Positions 12,125-23,143 of a DNA stretch of 64,000 nt are shown piece after piece. The position numbers were made by a program, and so were the translations under genes. How positions within the stretch are numbered: the first letter of the stretch is position 1; every line of letters starts with the position of its first letter. The DNA comes from Hypoxylon rubiginosum (lineage: Eukaryota > Ascomycota > Sordariomycetes > Xylariales > Hypoxylaceae). A model generated the notes under the pieces. The model did not search any database and was not told the DNA's origin. It saw only the letters and a program-made list of their open reading frames with translations. Where the stretch lies: contig CADCXA010000033.1 in NCBI GenBank assembly GCA_902806565.1, positions 248,001 to 312,000 of the forward strand, in the 5' to 3' direction.

Positions 12125-14809
12125 ATGAATGGCGTTGCCAATGAGCCGCTGTCTTTAGACGCAGGTTAGCCATCTACCTCCTTCTGACTTTGCTTCGAGA
12201 TACACTTATAAAAAGGGGGCTCTCGACTCTGTAGCTAACACACAACCTCAGCTGACTATGACCCAATTCAGCATCTGAACCTCCTCTTCTCCCATCCTTC
12301 GACCGTGTCTTCTATAACCCACGTATCCTCGACTCTCCAATCCAAGCACAATGATCTATCCGCCGAGATCACGAGCCTACAGACGGCCCAGGCATACGGG
12401 CCCGACTCGTCCCTCGAACGCATGCAGTCGGCCCAAGCCGAGCTAGCGGGCCTCTTCAAGAAGATCGAGACGGTGCGCTCCCGCGCCATACAGACCGAAC
12501 AGAATATCACCTCTATGACAGCTGATATTAAACGACTGGATGGCACCAAACGAAACCTGACTCTCTCTATGACGGCCCTCAAGCGCTTGCAGATGCTAAC
12601 CACGGCCTACGAGCAATTGCGCGGCTTGGCTAAAACGAGGCAGTACCGGGATTGCGCGAGTCTTCTACAGGCCGTGTTGCAGCTGATGCGCCACTTCAAC
12701 AGCTATAGGAGCATCGACCAGATCGCCACCCTCAGCCGCGGTGTCGGCGACTTGCAGAGGGAGCTGCTCGAGCAAGTATGCGATGACTTTGAGATAGCTT
12801 TCGCCAAGGGGGACGTTGGGGCGAGGAAGGCGACGCTGATCGAGGCTTGCGGCGTCATGGACGCCCTCGGGGACAACGCACGGGCCAGGCTGGTAACGTG
12901 GTACGTGAACACCGAGCTGAGGGAATACCGCCAAGTTTTTCGGGGCAACGACGAAGCCGGAAGCTTGGATAATATCGGAAGACGATACGCGTGGTTTAAG
13001 AGAATGGTAAAGGGGTATGAGGAGGAACATGCGGCTATATTCCCGCCGCACTGGAGGGTAGGCGAGACGCTGACCATGACCTTCTGCGACGGCACGAAAG
13101 ACGACTACAAGGGCATCCTGGAGAGGAGTATGAGGAGGGTGGACGGCGCTAAGATTGATGTTAATCTTTTACTGAGCTGTCTACAGGAGACTATGGACTT
13201 TGAACAGACACTTGAGCGGAGGTTCTCGAACGAGCCGAGAGCAAGCATAGACACACTTAGCTCTACAGACGAGAGGACTCATACCTTCAACGGGTCGATA
13301 TCCGTCGCGTTCGAGCCATATCTAAGCCTATGGGTGGACTCCCAGGACAAGGCGCTGGCGACTATGATTCCTAAATACAAAGCACAGCCCTTGCTACCGC
13401 CCGACGAAGAATTCTCCTCTCAAGCCGTCATCAGCTCGGCTATTGAGCTCTTTCACTTTTACAAACTCACCTTATCTCAGTGCGCCAAGCTCTCGACGAG
13501 CGAACGCTTATTAGACCTAGCAAAGATCCTAGCTAAGTACCTCGACGAATACGCCCAGCAAGTACTACTTGCTATCTTACAACGACCCGCGCAGGCCGGG
13601 GCATCCCTCGAAGATGTCATCCTTGTGCTGAACACGGCCGATTTTTGGCATGCCAACACGGAACAACTAGAGGAGAATATCAAGAAGCGCATCGACAGCG
13701 AGCTCGTCCCTAAAGTGGACCTATCATCGCAAGCCGACGCATTCCTAGGAGTGGCCAGTGCCGCCGTAATCGCTCTAGTTAACAAGGTAGAAGTTGACTG
13801 TGACGGTGCCTGGCGTGAGATGAAGAATACGAACTGGAGTAAAATGGAGAGCGTTGGAGACCAGAGTTCATATGTCGGTGAGCTAGTCACTCATGTCAAT
13901 ACGAAGGCACAGGAGGTCTTGAGCGTTGTGGTGAAACATCAATACGCGCGCGCGTTCGGAGACAAGCTGGTCGAGCACCTAGCGAATGCATACGTTCTTA
14001 ACATCGTCCAGTGCCGACCCATCTCCGAGGTAGGCGCGGAGCAGATGCTCCTAGACAAGTACGTCCTGACCAAGGCGCTCGAGAACCTGCTCTCGCACCA
14101 CAACCCGTCGTCGTCTTCGTCGTCATCACAACAGCAACCGCACGTCCCGCCGAGCAGCTTCGCCAAGCGCGTCAACGCGACGATGACGCGCATCGACCCG
14201 CTCCTCAAGACGCTGCAGGTCCGCCCCAGCCCGCCCGAGGGCCTCGTGCAGGCGTACCTGATCCACGTGGGCGACCGGTCCGACACCAACTTCCGCAAGA
14301 TCCTCGAGCTGAAAGGCATCCGCAAGCAGGACCAGGGCCACCTCATGGAGCTGTTCACCATCCACCGCGACGGCAGCAGCGGGGGCGGCAAGCTCGTGGC
14401 CCAGAGCCCGCTGCTGACGCCGCTCATGAACGCCCCGGGGCTCGGCGGCGTCGGCGTGAATAACTTAAACCTGGGCATCGACCGCCTGGCTGCGGGCCCT
14501 GGTAGCGCCGCGGGGGGATTGTTGTCGACGGCCGCGCAGGGCGCCGCGTCCCGGTTCGACGCGGCCAGCCTCGGCGAGAAGCTGCTCAACGCGGCCCGGG
14601 ACGGCGTCGAGAGGATGGGTACCACCACGCCGGCCGCCATGCACGAGGCGGGGGGACAGGCCGCCGCGAATAATAATAACGGTACCGGCGTGCAGAACGC
14701 GGCGAGCATCAACGAAAATTTGAAGAACTTTGGCAAGTTCTTCCGCCGGGATATAGGGGGGCTCGGCGCTAGGTTCGGGAAGAGGGATGGGAGCGTGGAT
14801 GAGCATTAG
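12125..14809 (+). CDS. VPS53: Vps53, subunit of the GARP tethering complex
   Basis: Vps53 works with Vps51, Vps52 and Vps54 to tether endosome-derived vesicles at the trans-Golgi. Exon 1 (12125-12164) encodes MNGVANEPLSLDA. After an 87-nt intron (GTTAGC...CCTCAG, phase 1), exon 2 (12252-14809) continues with ADYDPIQHLNLLFSHPS, the conserved Vps53 N-terminus, followed by a heptad-rich segment (about 30-150). The total is 865 residues, normal for the family. The C-terminal half has the family block RIDPLLKTLQVRP (about 697) and YLIHVGDRSDTNFRKILELK. A Ser8/Gln-rich low-complexity insert lies before it, and a Gly/Ala-rich tail ends in NFGKFFRRDI. The third of the gene after about 14.1 kb is markedly more GC-rich than the first two thirds. 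The ATG at 12125 was chosen because it is the only one giving a phase-compatible splice into the conserved N-terminus. Confidence 0.94.
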
Positions 14810-14945
14810 GGAGGGAGGTGAAGGGAGTGAGATAAGAGGAGAGAAGACGAGATGAGAGGAGATGAGAGGAGATGAGATGGGATGAGATGGGATAAGACGG
14901 GATGGGAGAGTAGAGTAGGTGGGAGGAAGGAGGTTGAGGTGATGT
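14810..14945 (+). repeat. Polypurine degenerate minisatellite just after the VPS53 stop
   Basis: Nearly all A/G (with sparse T) for about 130 bp, built from variants of GATGAGAGGA and GATGGGATGA. It begins immediately after TAG, so it is probably transcribed as 3' UTR. The remaining 14946-15421 is unremarkable intergenic sequence between convergent VPS53 and SDH4, with one TACCTAGGTA palindrome near 14993. Confidence 0.85.
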
Positions 14946-15421
14946 GTGATGTAGCCAGGGTCAAGATATCCCTGATAGGTACCTTGCATACTACCTAGGT
15001 AGCTACATTTTGGGCTGAATCGACTCCACGCATGATAACCCAGTGACGGGAAATCCTCAGCCCACAAAGACTTGGCATTTGGGTCTCAATGCATAACCAC
15101 ATGAACTATGTCTCATAGGTCTGCGTTATGTAGGTAATCAAAAAAGGGTTATATACTGGTTTGTACTGGATACACAGGTGAGCAAGTCAATCTTGCCTGC
15201 TTACGACTTCATCTGATTCTTCCGACGCATAAGCCTCATTTTATACAAAGGAATTCATGGTAGTAATGCCACGTGATAGCTTCACACATAATACTCCTCA
15301 CTCCTATGGTTCGGTTCCCTTCTGCCTCCAATGGCATATTGCTCATCGATGCCTGTCTATTCGAGTAGACCAATGCTAGTAGCGCCATTGCACCTTTCCT
15401 TCATCTCCGGAGAAAGCTTGC

Positions 15422-16197
15422 TTAGGCCTTCCAGACGCGCTTGACGGCCTCGGTCAGGCCGACGTCGTTGGTCTCGAACTCGTAGAGGCCGACGCCGACG
15501 AGGGCGGTGGCGGCGTTGAGGAGCCACATGGAGGCCTTGCGGGACTTGGGGTAGCGGCCGGTGGGGATGTAGTCGATGAGGACGGACTGGAAGCCGAGGT
15601 GGGAGTGGACGAGCAGGAGCGAGCACAGGACGGCGTCGAGACCCGGGTTCAGCGAGCTGCCCGCGAAGGGGGCCACCGTCAGCGGGATGATGCCGACGGC
15701 CACGACGCGCTCGAACGTCCAGTGGTACGAGCCGTGGCTCGGACTCGTCTCGGGCACGGGGGCCGGGTCGTTGACTATACGGTTGCGCGATATGGGTTAG
15801 CAGTGACTCGTTGTCCTATATTCCTCTTCCCTCGTCTGCTTGTCATCTCTTCCAAAGCCATTCTTATCCATCCCACGCTATCCGAATTGATAGGAAATAA
15901 AGTGTCGCATACCAGTTCCCTTAATCACCTCTGCAAGTACCTCTCGTTAGCAAAACGCAATTTCACATGCGCCAAAAAAAAAAAGCCGGCAATACGGGGC
16001 CACAGCTCAAACATACGTGGTCCCGGGGGCAGTAGGCTCCTCCTGCTAGAGGCATGGAAAGCGGCAACGCGGGCGGCATCCTTCGCGACGGCGGGGCGGA
16101 TCAACTGTTGTCTCGAGAAGGCGGAGGTTGCGGCTCGCCGGGTCGAGGCGGCTAGGGCAGTCTGCCGGAGCAGCGTCGGGCGGATGATAGAAGCCAT
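15422..16197 (-). CDS. SDH4: Succinate dehydrogenase membrane anchor subunit (CybS)
   Basis: CybS anchors the SDH1/SDH2 catalytic pair in the inner mitochondrial membrane and helps form the quinone and heme site of complex II. There are three exons on the minus strand: 16197-16017, an 18-nt micro-exon 15930-15913, and 15774-15422, giving 183 residues. The N-terminus is an Arg/Ala/Ser-rich mitochondrial presequence (MASIIRPTLLRQTALAASTR), then the conserved SLLPPGP. The micro-exon supplies QVIKGT across the two phase-matched junctions, followed by VNDPAPVPETSPSHGSYHW. Three hydrophobic helices follow; the LVHSHLGF segment (His123/His125) and Asp134-Tyr135 match the CybS heme and quinone region. 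All splice sites are GT-AG. It diverges from the mitochondrial TyrRS gene across 651 bp. Confidence 0.95.
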
Positions 16198-16848
16198 TGC
16201 GAGCGAGTTTAGTAGTTCGAGAGGTAGGTCTGTCGGGTCGGGTGCGATCGCTGCTCCTTCGTTTGTTCCTTTTTTTGCTCTATAGAGGGAGGAGAGAAAA
16301 ATTAGAGCGAATTGATTTGGTGGAAGAGTGGAATTGGACGCCGGCGATGATGCATTGAAACCAGTGAGAGAGAGCCAAAGAGATCGAAATTCCAAACGAG
16401 AACGAGCCCGTTGACCATTGCCGAGGGACCGAAGAAATAAGACGTTTCTTATTGGTCGGTTCTATACCGGATGAAAGTCTGGGTATAGGGATTATGTAAT
16501 GAGCCTAGTAAGTGCATATGTATCAATGTATCGCCAAGTAAACTGGTCCGTAAACTGCAGCGTGGGGCATTGTCTCCACTAAAAACTTGGAGCTTTGGGG
16601 ATCGACCAAAACTTTGAAATTTTAGATGCAATTCGAGCTTTGGTGTTTGAAAAAAGAAAAAAATAAGACCAACTTGTAATATCACGAAAGCATATTCCGT
16701 ATACCTTCTAACAACTCAACTCGGGACTTGTTGCCGCTACAATCGTTTGCCATATATGTTTTAATACTTGGAAAATTAAGGGAGGTTCCCTTATATCCTC
16801 CTTAGTCTCAATCTCTCTTAGCTGTTGCGCACAACGTCGCAAACGAGC
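16198..16848. promoter_or_regulatory. Shared intergenic promoter region, SDH4 / mitochondrial TyrRS
   Basis: This 651-bp region separates two divergently transcribed genes for mitochondrial proteins, so joint regulation is plausible. I see no specific operator. A TC-rich stretch lies just upstream of the SDH4 ATG, and an A-rich/T-rich patch lies near 16650. Confidence 0.5.
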
Positions 16849-18939
16849 ATGCTCCGCGGAACCCCCTTCCCTAGCGCATATCGTGCGCCGTCGACCCTCT
16901 GCCGAAGATGTTTCCTCCGGTCCGTTGCTGCGAGACGTCAACAGGCTAGATATGTATCTACGTCATTCCTGGAGAAGCAAAATGAGGCAAAGATAAAGTG
17001 GGACGACAGGGCAAAGTTGATCGAAGACGGAAAGATACCACACCTTTGGGACATCTTGAAGGAACGTGGTTATGTCAAGGACATCGCCGGCACAGAAGAC
17101 CAGATCAGAGAGCTTATGCTGCGGAAAAGGATAGGCGTCTATGTCGGAATCGATCCCACCGCGCCCTCCCTCCACGTCGGCCACTTACTTCCTCTGATGG
17201 CTCTTTTCTGGATGTATATACATGGCTACCGCGCTGTCAGTATAATCGGTGGCGCCACGGCCAGGATCGGTGACCCTACCGATCGCCTGCAAAGCCGCGA
17301 GCCTATCACGAAATCCGATATGAGCATGAACATCACCAAGATGCACTACCAACTAAAACGTATATGGCTCAATGTCGAGGAGCATGCGAGACGACATGGG
17401 TACGAGAAGGAGCCTAGGATATGGGGCCGTGCTCTATTCAACAACTCGCAATGGTACTCTAGCCTCTCCTTTATCGAGGTCGTCTCCCGGTTATTCAAGG
17501 GAATGCGCCTAGGGCCTATGCTGTCCCGCGAGACCGTCAAGCGCAAGATGGAAAAGGGCGACGGCATGTCGCTCGACGAGTTCGTGTACCCCCTAATGCA
17601 AGCCTGGGACTGGTGGCATATGTTCCGTAAGATGGGTGTTCGTATGCAGATCGGTGGGTCCGACCAGTATGGGAATATTATTTCTGGCATCGAAGCCGTC
17701 AAGTATTTGCGGGACACCGAGCCCGACCCGTCCGAGAAGATCCCCGACGACGTGTTGAATACGCCCGTCGGGTTTACCGTACCCCTTCTCACCGACTCTT
17801 CCGGTGCCAAGTTCGGGAAAAGCTCCGGCAACGCCATTTGGCTTGACCAATTCATGACTAGCTCATTCCACCTATACGGTTACTTCACCCGACGGCCAGA
17901 TGCCGACGTCGAGAACCTACTAAAACTCTTCACTTTCCTTCCGCTGGATGACATCAGCAAGATAATGGAGCTGCATAAGCAAGACCCATCCACGCGCCAC
18001 GCCCAACACGCTCTCGCGTACGAAGTCGTGGCGCTAATCCACGGGATAGACGAGGCTACCGAAGTACGGGATCGACATAGGGGACTTTTTTCTAAAGGAG
18101 TCTTCCACTCCCCGTTAGTCACCTTCCCCGCGGATGAGCCCTCGACAGCCAATTTGGCATCCGGGTTCCGCGTCGACATCCAGCTTCCCGAGTCTCTCAT
18201 CCTGAGCAAATCCATAAGTCGCATCCTATACGCGGCGGGCCTGGCAGACAGCGTGACAGACGGCAATCGCCTGACGAAGCACCAAGGCGCCTACATCGGC
18301 GGCGCCCCCGGCCAGCCCTCGGCCACCAACCGGGGCATGGACTACGGCGTCCTGACCTACACGCCCATCAAGAACTGGTTCCCCCAGGACACCAAGAACT
18401 TCCTCATCGACGGCAAGCTCCTGATCCTGCGGCGCGGCAAGCACTTCATCCGCGTCGTCGAGATGGTCAGCGACGCGGCCTGGGAGGCCAGCGGCATGAT
18501 GTACTTCGGCGAGCCCGGCACGGGCCGCGTCCGGATGCTGCGCGAGGCCCTCGTGGACGCGGGCAAGGACCACGACCTGAGCCTGCTCAACAGCGCCGAG
18601 GCGCGCAAGAAGTTCCTCGACCGCGCCGAGGCCCTGTACGCCGACGAAGGAGGGCGGCTCCTCCGGGGCCTGCCGTCCGAGCCCCACCCCCCGGTCGCCA
18701 AGACGCGCGCCCGCCAGATCCTCGACCAGTCCTTCCGCACCTACGCGCTCGCCGGCTCCGGCGCCGGCGCCACCAAGGCCAAGACGGCCGAGATCGACAG
18801 CATACTCGAGCGCACCGAGAGGCACCTCGAGGACCAAGTGACCCGACTCGTCTCCAGGGAGGGACACCTCAAGGATAAGAAGAGGAGGAGGGCGGAGCGG
18901 GCGCAGGCGGCGCCGATGTTTAAGAAGGTGCATGTATAG
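16849..18939 (+). CDS. Mitochondrial tyrosyl-tRNA synthetase (CYT-18 type)
   Basis: Class I aminoacyl-tRNA synthetase charging mitochondrial tRNA-Tyr. A single exon encodes 696 residues from the first ATG (MLRGTPFPSAYRAPS). The Arg/Ser-rich first 35 residues look like a mitochondrial presequence. The HIGH motif is HVGH (109-112) after the strand VYVGIDPTAPSL. Tyrosine and ATP pocket residues appear in GGSDQYGNI (269-277), and the KMSKS motif is KFGKS (321-325). A C-terminal S4-like RNA-binding region follows around LIDGKLLILRRGKHFIRVV. In Pezizomycotina this enzyme (CYT-18 of Neurospora, 669 residues) also acts as a group I intron splicing factor. The long N-terminal extension and added C-terminal region are compatible with that second role, but splicing activity is inferred. 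The 3' third is strikingly GC-rich compared with the 5' part. Confidence 0.95.
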   Translation: MLRGTPFPSAYRAPSTLCRRCFLRSVAARRQQARYVSTSFLEKQNEAKIKWDDRAKLIEDGKIPHLWDILKERGYVKDIAGTEDQIRELMLRKRIGVYVGIDPTAPSLHVGHLLPLMALFWMYIHGYRAVSIIGGATARIGDPTDRLQSREPITKSDMSMNITKMHYQLKRIWLNVEEHARRHGYEKEPRIWGRALFNNSQWYSSLSFIEVVSRLFKGMRLGPMLSRETVKRKMEKGDGMSLDEFVYPLMQAWDWWHMFRKMGVRMQIGGSDQYGNIISGIEAVKYLRDTEPDPSEKIPDDVLNTPVGFTVPLLTDSSGAKFGKSSGNAIWLDQFMTSSFHLYGYFTRRPDADVENLLKLFTFLPLDDISKIMELHKQDPSTRHAQHALAYEVVALIHGIDEATEVRDRHRGLFSKGVFHSPLVTFPADEPSTANLASGFRVDIQLPESLILSKSISRILYAAGLADSVTDGNRLTKHQGAYIGGAPGQPSATNRGMDYGVLTYTPIKNWFPQDTKNFLIDGKLLILRRGKHFIRVVEMVSDAAWEASGMMYFGEPGTGRVRMLREALVDAGKDHDLSLLNSAEARKKFLDRAEALYADEGGRLLRGLPSEPHPPVAKTRARQILDQSFRTYALAGSGAGATKAKTAEIDSILERTERHLEDQVTRLVSREGHLKDKKRRRAERAQAAPMFKKVHV

Positions 18940-19675
18940 GATAGGATATAGATAAAAAAAAACTTGATCTGTATAATATAATAATGAACATCTCGAATCA
19001 TCGCGAGGTTTTTACAAGATGACGGTGTTAGATGAAGTGGACTTGACTGGCTGGCTCTTGTGCATTTATTATTATTAAGTTGTTGTGATACCTAACTACA
19101 CGATTTACCTCCAAGAACGGAATACGTTCTTGAGAGGTAGGGCGGTTATGTAGAACTACCCTAAGAACCTGGCTCAAACAGAGATCTCGTAGACCTAATG
19201 GTTCCATACAATACACACGATTCCACCGTGATCATCTTTGACATTAGGGGCCGTGCTGACATATTCTCGTGCTGTGCTGCGATTAGTTTAACACGTATCA
19301 GCCCGGAATACTGCCACAGGCTATTATTACTTGCAAACACCGCCCAAGTAGATCCCAACTACTCTTTTCCTCCCCACACCCCCTATGCCTCCTACAATGA
19401 GCCCCCTATAATGAGGATTGAGCGACGCAAGACTGGTAGTAGTTTTTATGTTTGACGTACAGGTCTGGGCATCCTAGGAATATCGTAAACGACGAAATCC
19501 TTTCCAAGGGATACCCCCCGCCACCTTGCCAATTTCTCGTCGCATCCATTAATGTGTTCCTAGCATCGAGGGGTGCCGGCTATTATTGATTAATATAGGC
19601 ATGTACACCGGCAGACCCTCGCGAAGAACATTAGTATTTTTTTTTCCAGCCTCGTCACTCTTCAGCCGGAATTTT
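18940..19675. other. Intergenic between convergent TyrRS and NPR2
   Basis: No coding signal. Both 3' UTRs presumably lie here; an A-run follows the TyrRS stop at 18953-18962. No tRNA or repeat was recognised. Confidence 0.6.
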
Positions 19676-21391
19676 TCATCTGTAGAACACGGTACGATCG
19701 CCCGGCTCCAGGCTCCGGAGCTTCTTCATGATCTCGCCGTCGGTCATGTTGAGCTCGGTGATGATCTGGTCGAACGAGTGGCAGCCGTCGGCGTACTTGA
19801 GCAGGATGTCCTCCTCCTCCTTCTCTCCGTCCTCGTCGGAGCGTTGGAGCACGTGTCTCCTGCCCATGGCCAGCGCCTCGAGGTACTGCTTCGACACGAC
19901 GTACTTGTGCACGCGGTACAGCAGGCCCTTGATGACGCCGAACTGCACGAGTCGTCGCACGTCCACGTGCCGCAGCACGTCGAACCCGGCGTCCTGGTGC
20001 AGCTTGATCCACTCCATTACGCTGCGCCCCATGCAGAAGGTCGTCATCAGCTTGATCAGCTGGTAGTTGGATACTTCCTGTTGCTGCTGGTCGTTCTGGT
20101 CGTTCTGTTGCTGTTTCTTTCCGATGGCTTCGGCTGCGTCCACCGTTGCGTCTTTGCTAGTGCTGCTGCTGGCGCCGCCGGCTCCTTGGGGGGCTGTGGG
20201 GACCGTGGACCCCGTGGTGCTACCACCACCACCGCTGCCGCTGCCGCTGCCGCTACCGTTACCGCCGTTGCCTCCCAGGATGGGGCTGCTGATGCACACG
20301 TACCCGGCGCACTCATCGACAAGGCCGTCGCGGTTGGCGATGAAGTCGTGGACGCCGGGGCGCGGGGCGTAGCAGCTGCCGAAGAAGAACATGTCGAGAA
20401 GCAGGATGGTGTCGTAGTAGAGCAAGTGCTGGAGGGCGGTCTGGGTTAGGGGGAGGGATACGTCGGCAAGCCAGGCAATGCGGCGGACGTCGTTCACACC
20501 GTCGACGTGCGGAATGATCTTCTGCAGGGTCAGGTCCCAGGTCGGGTCGACGGCGTCGGCGAGCTTCATCTTGGGCACGGGCACGTGCCAGCCGCGGACG
20601 GGGGCGGGCGGGGGGTGGTAGGGGAACAGCTTCATGTTGAGCGTGTTGGCGTCGTTGACGGGGATCATGCACTCGCCGTAGTTGTTGAGGTCCTCTTTGA
20701 CGATCTCGAGCAGGCTCTCGATGGGCCGGCGTCCGCCGTCGCCATCGCCGCCATTGTTATTGCTGTTGTCAGCAGCGTCATCCTCGGCGCGCCCGTCCGC
20801 GCTCAGGTAGCCGTGCTGGCGTTCCATCTCGGCGAAGGTGACGGCGAGGCGGCGCACGAGGCGCTCGTAGGGGATCTGGTCGGCATCGGACTCGACGACG
20901 AGGCCAAAATTGAAGATGAACTCGTTGCGGTGATAGCGCTCGTTCGGGATGGACACGGGGAACCCCAGGATGGTGTACTTGCCGTCGGGCGAGTTCACCG
21001 TCATGAACCGGTTGAAGAAGGCCTTGCGCGGGATGATATACTCCTGGATAATATCAAAATCCACCAGCGGGGGCTTCAAGTGCGGTCCGTACGTCGTGGC
21101 TACAATGCACCCCGGGGGCGACTGGGCCACGATCTTGGTTCCTGAGATTTGTGTAAGTCGAGTTTGTCATTCAATGTAAAAATGGGATGGGTTGAAATGA
21201 GATGAAATGAAAATTACTGCATTCTCGAGTAAATATCATCTGTTGCAAGCTCGAATTTCAATACAAGCCCATACGTGTGATTTAAAGGATATATATGTGT
21301 GTATGTATACACGTGAGCAAAGTAGATGAATATCGCAAAGGCACATACCTTCCTGTGGTAGGAACCTGGCATAGAAGATGCCTTGAATCAT
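19676..21391 (-). CDS. NPR2: Nitrogen permease regulator 2 (SEACIT/GATOR1 subunit)
   Basis: Npr2 forms the SEACIT complex with Npr3 and Iml1, which restrains TORC1 during amino-acid or nitrogen limitation by acting on the Gtr GTPases at the vacuole. Exon 1 (21391-21349) encodes MIQGIFYARFLPQE, the conserved N-terminus. After a 207-nt intron (GTATGT...CTCAG, phase 1), exon 2 (21141-19676) continues with GTKIVAQSPPGCIV. The total is 502 residues. The N-terminal longin-like region includes IIPRKAFFNRFMTV and YTILGFPVSIPNERYHRNEF. The middle holds the family's WDLTLQKIIPHVDGVNDVRRI, and the C-terminal winged-helix-like part includes FGVIKGLLYRVHKYVV and the helix CHSFDQIITELNMTDGEI. A Gly/Ser/Gln-rich low-complexity insert sits before the C-terminal domain. 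It diverges from SFH5 over 557 bp. Confidence 0.94.
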
Positions 21392-21948
21392 ATTGTCTCT
21401 GTCTCTGGACTCTTCATACAGATATGGGATATCCTCGGCGTTGTTCTGTTGTTCTAAAATCGACAATGCGATATTGTCGTACAAGTGCTAAGTGCTATCG
21501 AACGAACCAATAAGTGTACTTCTCAAGGGTCCATAGATCCGTGAGTGTGGTTGGTTAGGTATTACCTGGGTAAAGTCGCAGCGTCGATTCCGCAGCTTAC
21601 TGGGGTGAACTAAGGTGGACCATTAATGAAACGTCGAGTCGAGTCTTTGATAGGTGCAACATCTGTTTCGGTTAAACGGCGGGGCTGCCAGGTGCTAGCG
21701 TGCAGCGTCTTGCCGGGATCAGCGCTGTTACGTACCTCCTGCCTTACCCTTACCCCAATCGGGGAAGCTTTGGAGATTTGTACATATACGTTACCTACGT
21801 TCCTTCCATCTGCTAGAGCTTTCCTTTCGGTTTCATCTCAACAAATCACATTTTATCACCGAACCCTCGGAACAAAGCTGGATCTAAGCCGTGATAGAAC
21901 AGAATAATAATTCCATCGCATACAGCATCCCAACTCGCCCTCGATACC
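21392..21948. promoter_or_regulatory. Divergent promoter region, NPR2 / SFH5
   Basis: 557 bp between two divergent start codons. It contains TATATATG and GTGTATGTATAC stretches only on the NPR2 intron side. No clear operator or TATA placement decides regulation. Confidence 0.45.
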
Positions 21949-22947
21949 ATGGCCGAAGCTAAAGCTCAAGCCACCACGGAAGCGCCGAAGCCCGAGGTGC
22001 CGAAGCCGGATGAGCCCACGACGCCAATTCAGGAGCTCTGGGCCGCTGCCAAATCCCACACTCACCCCGAGGTCTGGGGCGTGACTCTGGCCGACCCTGC
22101 CACCCATATCCCCTCTCAGATCGTGCTGCAGAAGTACCTGAACGCCAACGACGGAGATATCGTCAAGGCCCGCGATCAGCTGAGCAAGACCCTCGACTGG
22201 CGTGCCAAGCTGCAGCCTCTGGAGCTCATCAAGAAGAGCCACAACAAGGCCAAGTTCGAAGGTCTCGGCTACGTGACCAAGTATGTGAGCTCGGATGAGA
22301 AGGCTACCGAAGACGACCCCGAGTCTCGGGAGATCTTCACCTGGAACATCTACGGCGGCCTTAAATCTATCGATGAGACCTTTGGCAACCTTGATGAGTA
22401 AGTTTGAGACATGAAAAAAGATATCTATTTTTAGTCTATATACATCGCATACGGAATATACAGTGTGTAGATATAGACACATCTAACATATAAACAAAGG
22501 TTCATCGCCTGGCGCGTTGCTCTCATGGAGCTCGCCGTGCAGGAGCTCTCGCTGCCCACGGCCACCAAGCCCATCACGGCGGACTCCGACCCGTACAAGA
22601 TCTTCCAGGTCCACGACTACAAGTCCATCAGCTTCCTGCGCCAGTCGCCCGCGGTCAAGTCGGCCAGCACCGAGACCATCCGCGTCTTCGCGACCGCCTA
22701 CCCGGAGCTGCTCAAGGAGAAGTTCTTCGTCAACGTCCCCGCCATCATGGGCTTCATGTACGGCATCATGAAGCTGTTCGTCGCCCCCAAGACCATCAAG
22801 AAGTTCCACCCCATGTCCAACGGCGGGAACCTCGCCAAGGAGTTCGCCGAGAGCAAGGTGCCGGGCCTCGGCGATAAGCTGCCTACTGAGTACGGCGGTA
22901 AGGGCGCGGATTTGAAGGCCCAGGGGAAGGAGCCGTCGATCGAGTAA
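21949..22947 (+). CDS. SFH5: Sfh5-type Sec14-like (CRAL-TRIO) transfer protein
   Basis: Sec14 homologue of the Sfh5 class, a cytosolic and ER-associated phosphatidylinositol transfer-like protein. Exons are 21949-22397 and 22500-22947 with a 102-nt intron (GTAAGT...AAAG, phase 2), 298 residues in all. An acidic/Pro N-terminal tail precedes the CRAL-TRIO N domain (PSQIVLQKYLNANDGDIVKA, then TLDWRAKLQPLELI). The lipid-binding domain follows, with FTWNIYGGLKS, SFLRQSPAVK and the C-terminal NVPAIMGFMYGIMK helix and LPTEYGGKG lock typical of Sec14. Yeast Sfh5 binds heme through His and Tyr residues two apart; HDY at 188-190 here fits, which suggests conserved heme binding (inference). Exon 2 is much more GC-rich than exon 1. 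Confidence 0.94.
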
Positions 22948-23143
22948 GGACGTTGATGGTTGACTATGAGTTCGTAGCAGACAGCGAAATGCGAATTAAT
23001 CGGCAAGATGATTAACTGGCTATCTGGCTAACTAGCTATCTGGCTAAAGTAATAATGGAGAGCGATAGGTAATGAGGTACGATTTTTGCTTCTGATTTAC
23101 AACTCAAGAGATATCACTAGTACAGCGTGGGCTATATTCTAAT

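Noticed and set aside
13939..14736. Long minus-strand frame opposite VPS53
   Set aside because: A shadow of the GC-rich coding strand; VPS53 conservation explains the sequence.
18226..18933. Long minus-strand frame opposite the TyrRS gene
   Set aside because: Produced by GC-rich third positions on the real coding strand.
19586..20449. Plus-strand frame opposite NPR2
   Set aside because: Val/Leu-rich antisense shadow of NPR2 exon 2.
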